A DNA stretch of 10,137 nt from Deltaproteobacteria bacterium. Lineage in GTDB: Bacteria > Desulfobacterota > DSM-4660 > Desulfatiglandales > Desulfatiglandaceae. Under the pieces are notes generated by a model that was given only the letters and a program-made list of their open reading frames with translations, ran no database searches and was not told the origin of the DNA. Positions 6,628 to 10,137 of the stretch are shown here, piece after piece. The stretch spans positions 1 to 10,137 of the forward strand of contig JAFDKD010000057.1 of NCBI GenBank assembly GCA_019307165.1, in the 5' to 3' direction. Numbering within the stretch: position 1 is the first letter of the stretch; the number at the start of each line of letters is the position of its first letter. The position numbers and the translations under genes are program-made.

Positions 6628-7884
6628 TTACCATCCCAGTGCCTCGGGCGGTTTCTGGAAATTCTTGCCACGATAGGAATCGATGACTTTGACGTAATCC
6701 CACTTCGGGTCCTTCCGCTCCTTGGGCCCCAGGCCCTGGGCGATGAAGGAGGCGTGCTTGTAGCGGGGATTTCCGTCGATCATCCACTTGGCCGGTCCTT
6801 TGGGGCCCATCCAGTCGGGGTTCGCCATGATGGCGTTGTAGGCCTTTTTGGGGTCGGTGGATTTGGCCAACTCCATGCCCCGAACGACGTTGTAAACGCC
6901 CATGTAGGCGCTGCAGCCGTACGGATCGGGCGGTTCGCCGTATTCGGCCCTGTAACGGGCGGTGAACGCATTGGCGACCTTGACCACCTCGGGATCCGGA
7001 AAACCGGTCATGTTGTGGAACCAGAACATCTGGCACATGACCCCATCCAGGGCCTCCGCAGGAATCCCCGTGGCGAAGACGTTGACGATCCACTGGAAGA
7101 AGATCTTGGTCTTTTTGCCCATACCCATTTCATAGGCCTGTTTCAGGATGTTGATGGCGTCGTTGCCCCACTGGCCCATGATGACGATGTCGGGATTGGC
7201 TTCCATGGCCCTGATGAGATAGGGGGTCATATCCGCCGTGCCCACCGGGGTCATGATGGCCTTATAGGTGACACCCGGCGCCTTCTTGAGCACTGCCTCG
7301 TGGCCCCTGAGGGCCCCGTGGCCGTATGCATAGTCCGGAAGCAGAAGGACGATGTTTTTCATCTTCATGACTTCCGTGACATAGGCCGATGCGCCGCTGC
7401 CGATGGACTCGGCCGGCGGTATCATGGACATGGTGTAAGGGCCCTTCAACTTCTTGGTGAACATCTTTTCCGGCACACCGTTGGTGGCGGTAAAGATAAT
7501 GGGGGTCCGCCTGCTCTGGGCGTTCATGGCAAGGGAGACGTGGGCAAAGGTGCCGCCCACCAGGGCCGTGATCCCTTTGTCCTTGATCATGGACTTCATC
7601 TTTCGCACGGCTGCGTCCGGCTTGGTTTCCGTATCCTGGAAAATGGCGTCGATCTTGACCTTCTTGCCGCCGAAATTGGCGCCGCCTTTGGCATTGATTT
7701 CTTTGACAGCCAGTTTGGCGGAGTCCATCTGCTTGACGCCCAAGGCGGAGCCCTTACCCGTCATGGCGTAAATGATCCCCATCTTGATGGTGTCTTCCGC
7801 GGCGACCGGCGAACCCATAGAAAAGCCGACCACAAGCGCCACCGCCATACTCAAAACAAGTGTCGATTTGAAAAAGTTTTTCAT
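6628..7884 (-). CDS. livK: Periplasmic substrate-binding protein of the Liv-type importer
   Basis: This 418-residue type I periplasmic binding protein (LivK/Peripla_BP_6 type) captures the ligand and hands it to LivHM. A signal peptide is plain: MKNFFKS, then a hydrophobic core at about 8-24, and a probable cleavage after Ala29 (SPVAA before EDT). The mature protein opens with IKMGIIYAMTGKGSALGV (33-50), the usual first strand and ligand loop of the family, followed by the AKLAVKEINAKGG helix. There is no lipobox Cys, so it should be a soluble periplasmic protein. It is longer than E. coli LivK (about 370), as is common for members that bind aromatic acids or amides. AGGAG sits seven bases before the ATG at 7884. 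It lies upstream of the importer genes and carries its own candidate promoter. The ligand is not identifiable from sequence. Confidence 0.93.
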   Translation of the reverse strand: MKNFFKSTLVLSMAVALVVGFSMGSPVAAEDTIKMGIIYAMTGKGSALGVKQMDSAKLAVKEINAKGGANFGGKKVKIDAIFQDTETKPDAAVRKMKSMIKDKGITALVGGTFAHVSLAMNAQSRRTPIIFTATNGVPEKMFTKKLKGPYTMSMIPPAESIGSGASAYVTEVMKMKNIVLLLPDYAYGHGALRGHEAVLKKAPGVTYKAIMTPVGTADMTPYLIRAMEANPDIVIMGQWGNDAINILKQAYEMGMGKKTKIFFQWIVNVFATGIPAEALDGVMCQMFWFHNMTGFPDPEVVKVANAFTARYRAEYGEPPDPYGCSAYMGVYNVVRGMELAKSTDPKKAYNAIMANPDWMGPKGPAKWMIDGNPRYKHASFIAQGLGPKERKDPKWDYVKVIDSYRGKNFQKPPEALGW

Positions 7885-8055
7885 CCTCGTACTCCTTTCC
7901 GGTTAAAGTATTGCGGGCCAAGCGCTGCCTGAATGCGACGATCTGATCGCCCCTTCATATTTTTTCCGGCTTTCCGGCGCGCATTTCGGCAGGTCCACAC
8001 CTTTGCTCCTGCATCTTCATTTACCTGGTCGGGCATTCCCCCTTTCTGTCTTTGT

Positions 8056-8086
8056 ATTATATTCCATTCCGTTTTCTTAACTGTAA
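8056..8086 (-). promoter_or_regulatory. Candidate promoter of livK
   Basis: In the 208-base gap between ilvD and livK the - strand has a perfect TATAAT (8061-8056). The only -35-like hexamer is a weak TTACAG (8086-8081), 19 bases away and inside the last codons of ilvD and the first gap bases. Transcription would start near 8049 and give a leader of about 165 bases. The rest of the gap shows no strong terminator for ilvD, so read-through from ilvD is also possible. Confidence 0.45.
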
Positions 8087-8092
8087 CCTCCG

Positions 8093-9754
8093 CTATGCCT
8101 TTAGGATGGCGCCGGTGCTTGCCGATGTCACCATTTTGGCGTAACGATAGAGATATCCCCCTTTGATTTTGGGTTCGGGCGCCGACCACATGTCACGCCT
8201 CTCCGCCATCTCCTCCCGGCTGATGTCAAGGGTCAGGGTCTGGTTGGGGATATCGATCGAAATACGGTCCCCTTCCCGCACAAGCGCAATGGGCCCGCCC
8301 TCGGCCGCTTCCGGAGACACGTGACCTACGGCGGCCCCCCGGGTCGCCCCACTGAAGCGGCCGTCCGTGATCAGGGATACCGACTCGCCCAGCCCCAAGC
8401 CCACGATGGCCGACGTGGGCGAGAGCATTTCGCGCATGCCCGGACCGCCTTTGGGTCCTTCATATCGAATGACCACTGCGTCCCCGGCAATAATTTTTCC
8501 CCCGAGAATGGCGGCCACGGCATCTTCCTCGCAGTCGAATACCCGCGCCCGGTTGATGCTCTGGAGCATGGCCGGGGCCACGGCCGCGCGTTTGACCACG
8601 GCCCCTTCCGGCGCCAGGTTGCCCTTCAGAATGGCCAGGCTCCCTTCCGGATGGATGGGGCGGTCAAAAGGACGGATGATCTCTTCATCCACGATTCGGG
8701 CCGTCTCCAGGTTCCGGCCCAATGACTTCCCCGTCACGGTCATGACCGATGCGTCCACCAGGTCTTTTTCCAACAGCCGTTTCAGCACGCCCTGAACGCC
8801 GCCCGCCCTGTCCAGATCCTCCAGATAATGGGGGCCCGCCGGGCTCATGTTGCACAGATGGGATACCTTTTTACCCATCTCCTGAAAAAGATCCTGGGAT
8901 ATGTGAATGCCGGCCTCATGGGCCATGGCGGGTACGTGCAGGATGGTGTTGGTGGAACAGCCCATGGCCAGGTCCACGGCAATGGCGTTCATAAAGGCCG
9001 CGCGGGTCGCGATATCTCGCGGGCTGATCCCGTCCTTGAGCAGTTCCATGACCTGAACACCCGACCTTTTGGCGAGCCGAACCCTGGCGCCGCTCACGGC
9101 GGGAATCGTGCCGTTGCCGGGCAACCCAAGCCCCAGGGCCTCGATCAGGCAGTTCATGGAGTTGGCCGTGAACATGCCGGCGCAGGACCCGCAGCCCGGG
9201 CACACGCATTCCTCCAGTTCGTCCAACTCATCTTCCGTCATGGCCCCGGCGCTCACCATTCCCACACCCTCGTTCACCGATATCAAGTCGGTTTTGCCGC
9301 CCTTCCAGTTGCCGGCGAGCATGGGGCCGCCGCTTAGAATCACCGTGGGAATGTTCACCCGGAGGGCCGCCATAACCATGGCCGGATTGATCTTGTCGCA
9401 GTTGGTCACCATCACCATGGCGTCAAAGGGATGGGCCATGGCCATGACCTCCACCGAATCGGCGATCAGTTCGCGGCTGGCCAGGCTGTATTTCATACCC
9501 TCGTGGCCCATGGCGATGCCGTCGCAGACGCCGATGGCGGGAAAAACCACCGGGGTGCCGCCTCCGGCCGAGACCCCCCTGACGACGGCGTCGGTCAGGG
9601 TGTTGAGATGGATGTGGCCGGGAATGATCTGATTGAAGGTGTTGACGACCCCCACCAGGGGCCGCCGGATTTCCTCGCGGGTGTATCCCATGGCGTAAAA
9701 CAGAGACCTGCTCATGGCCCGTTCCACACCTTTTTTCATAAGGTCGCTTCTCAT
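8093..9754 (-). CDS. ilvD: Dihydroxy-acid dehydratase
   Basis: IlvD removes water from 2,3-dihydroxy-isovalerate and 2,3-dihydroxy-3-methylvalerate to give the 2-keto acids that become valine (and leucine) and isoleucine. The 553-residue protein is close to the usual length (about 555-615). Visible motifs are VTNCDK (116-121; cluster Cys119 and Lys121, the expected carbamylated magnesium ligand), PGCGSCAGMFTANSMNC (186-202; cluster Cys191), GCSTNTILH (265-273), and LITDGRFSGATRGAAVGHVSPEA (461-483, with the expected catalytic Ser468). At the place where [2Fe-2S] members have their first cluster Cys it has PGHIHL (45-50), as in the oxygen-sensitive [4Fe-4S] E. coli enzyme. The ATG at 9754 has AAGGGG six bases upstream. 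No other ilv gene is in view. The motifs favour IlvD over sugar-acid dehydratases of the same superfamily. Confidence 0.95.
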   Translation of the reverse strand: MRSDLMKKGVERAMSRSLFYAMGYTREEIRRPLVGVVNTFNQIIPGHIHLNTLTDAVVRGVSAGGGTPVVFPAIGVCDGIAMGHEGMKYSLASRELIADSVEVMAMAHPFDAMVMVTNCDKINPAMVMAALRVNIPTVILSGGPMLAGNWKGGKTDLISVNEGVGMVSAGAMTEDELDELEECVCPGCGSCAGMFTANSMNCLIEALGLGLPGNGTIPAVSGARVRLAKRSGVQVMELLKDGISPRDIATRAAFMNAIAVDLAMGCSTNTILHVPAMAHEAGIHISQDLFQEMGKKVSHLCNMSPAGPHYLEDLDRAGGVQGVLKRLLEKDLVDASVMTVTGKSLGRNLETARIVDEEIIRPFDRPIHPEGSLAILKGNLAPEGAVVKRAAVAPAMLQSINRARVFDCEEDAVAAILGGKIIAGDAVVIRYEGPKGGPGMREMLSPTSAIVGLGLGESVSLITDGRFSGATRGAAVGHVSPEAAEGGPIALVREGDRISIDIPNQTLTLDISREEMAERRDMWSAPEPKIKGGYLYRYAKMVTSASTGAILKA

Positions 9755-9840
9755 GCGTTTCCCCTTGGGTCCTTGCTTCGGTGGCGGTCGCCGCTCAAGG
9801 TGTAAATTCCGTTCGGCGGACCCTCATATGAAACTTCATA

Positions 9841-9854
9841 GGGTTCAAGGTTCA
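9841..9854 (+). repeat. Two heptamer units (GGGTTCA, AGGTTCA)
   Basis: Two consecutive 7-base units of the same RGGYTCA type seen at 1669-1689, eight kilobases away. Looser GGTT-containing units continue to about 9915. Confidence 0.45.
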
Positions 9855-9866
9855 GGGCTTGCCCGG

Positions 9867-9880
9867 CTCAGTTCGCTGAG
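9867..9880. other. UUCG-capped hairpin in the gap upstream of ilvD
   Basis: CTCAG, loop TTCG, CTGAG forms a perfect five-base stem with a UUCG tetraloop in + orientation (CGAA in - orientation). It is not followed by a T-run. If ilvD is transcribed from the AT-rich tract to its right, this falls in the ilvD leader. Confidence 0.4.
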
Positions 9881-9924
9881 TGCAGGGTTGCCGGTTACTG
9901 GTTGCGCGGAGGTTGGTTTTCTCT

Positions 9925-9951
9925 CGCAAAGAACGCCAAGGCCGCCAAGAA
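9925..9951 (+). repeat. Three 9-base units (CGCAAAGAA, CGCCAAGGC, CGCCAAGAA)
   Basis: Three tandem 9-base units of CGCMAAGRM type. From memory, similar CGCAAAG/CGCCAAG nonamer runs recur between genes in many unrelated bacterial genomes. It is followed directly by an AT-rich tract. Confidence 0.6.
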
Positions 9952-10035
9952 AGTAAATTTAAAATTTAGAATTTAGAAAATAGAATTTAAAAAACATTGA
10001 CAAACTAAATTAGCTTGACATTATTTTTTTTGACA
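9952..10035. promoter_or_regulatory. AT-rich tract with three TTGACA hexamers; possible promoter region
   Basis: The 84-base tract is far more AT-rich than its surroundings. Its left part is made of AATTTAGA-like units (about 9956-9990). The + strand has TTGACA at 9997-10002, 10015-10020 and 10030-10035, none with a good -10 at 16-18 bases. In the - direction, towards ilvD, TTGTCA (10003-9998) precedes AT-rich sequence with no clear -10. It is the likeliest place for the ilvD promoter, but I cannot point to an exact one. Confidence 0.3.
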
Positions 10036-10037
10036 CC

Positions 10038-10137
10038 TCATATGTAACTTCCCCCCATAGCAGTGGCTTCTGCGGTTGCTAATGGTTTGACATTATAGCC
10101 CATTTCGGCGAGAGCCTTGGTATAGTATGTTAGTCTG
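10038..10137 (-). CDS. C-terminal end of an unidentified protein, 5'-partial
   Basis: On the - strand the frame from 10136 is open for 32 codons to a TGA at 10040-10038. It reads RLTYYTKALAEMG followed by YNVKPLATAEATAMGGSYI. The composition is that of a real protein end (an Ala/Lys helix, then a Gly-Tyr turn and a short strand), and no competing frame in this stretch looks better. The gene would continue to the right of the window and is transcribed towards ilvD, 283 bases upstream of it. I do not recognise the family. Too little is visible for domain or length arguments. Confidence 0.5.
   Translation of the reverse strand, partial: RLTYYTKALAEMGYNVKPLATAEATAMGGSYI

Larger units (their letters stand above)
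9822..10051 (+). repeat. Near-perfect 16-base direct repeat flanking the ilvD upstream gap
   Basis: CCTCATATGAAACTTC at 9822-9837 recurs as CCTCATATGTAACTTC at 10036-10051, with a single mismatch and a 214-base offset. The right copy spans the stop codon of the partial gene at the right edge. A match this long is unlikely by chance in so short a region. It may mark a small inserted or duplicated segment, or two sites for the same regulator. No terminal inverted repeats or transposase accompany it. Confidence 0.55.

Noticed and set aside
6754..7932. Long + strand open frame of 392 codons antisense to livK
   Set aside because: It mirrors livK in a GC-rich genome and is His/Gly/Asp-rich with no recognisable domain. 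livK has a signal peptide, a ribosome-binding site and family motifs.
7885..8092. Riboswitch or T-box in the livK leader
   Set aside because: Only short GC hairpins are seen; no conserved T-box or known riboswitch sequence could be recognised.
8321..9805. Several + strand frames opposite ilvD
   Set aside because: All are antisense shadows of ilvD with no family resemblance.
9796..9843. Leader peptide for ilvD attenuation
   Set aside because: The only short frame in the ilvD leader (about 14 codons, on the - strand, starting MKFHMR) lacks runs of Leu, Ile or Val codons and has no ribosome-binding site. No terminator/antiterminator pair is visible.
10087..10126. + strand promoter TTGACA with TATAGT leading out of the window
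   Set aside because: Spacing is 28 bases, and the TTGACA lies inside the coding end of the - strand partial gene.

Overview
The window looks like chromosomal DNA of a GC-rich anaerobe. The gene set, the oxygen-sensitive type of IlvD and the style of the intergenic repeats suggest a sulfate-reducer-like Desulfobacterota (Deltaproteobacteria). That taxonomic guess is inference from gene content and repeat style, not from a marker gene.

Layout. On the + strand, 1-1669 holds the molybdenum-cofactor (Moco) part of a xanthine-dehydrogenase-family hydroxylase. It is encoded as two separate cistrons: a medium/N-terminal half whose 5' end lies before the window, and a C-terminal half carrying the catalytic Glu. 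A 172-base convergent gap built of inverted hexamer repeats separates it from everything else, which is on the - strand. Read in the direction of transcription (right to left), the - strand carries: the last 32 codons of an unidentified gene at the right edge; a repeat-rich 283-base gap; ilvD; a 208-base gap with a candidate promoter; livK (periplasmic binding protein); a 225-base gap with a large inverted tandem-repeat hairpin; and the tightly packed genes livG, livF, livM, livH and an iron-type alcohol dehydrogenase.

How the genes work together. livK-G-F-M-H form a complete branched-chain amino-acid/amide-type (HAAT) ABC importer: one binding protein, two ATPases and two permeases. livG and livF overlap. 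The remaining junctions from livF to the alcohol dehydrogenase are 6-20 bases, so the dehydrogenase is probably co-transcribed with the importer and may act on the imported compound or a derivative. The hairpin directly after livK fits the common pattern of making more binding protein than membrane parts. ilvD is the penultimate enzyme of valine/isoleucine synthesis. Its place beside a Liv-type importer, with no other ilv gene in view, links the locus loosely to branched-chain metabolism, but Liv-type importers also carry aromatic acids, amides and other compounds, so the substrate is open.

What stands out: the split Moco subunit with its own well-placed Shine-Dalgarno sequence; three different short-period tandem repeats (6, 7 and 9-10 bases) in the gaps, two of them arranged as inverted arrays; a 16-base near-perfect direct repeat flanking the gap upstream of ilvD; and an overlooked partial gene at the right edge. 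I found no RNA gene, CRISPR array, transposase or clearly new defence or metabolic system.
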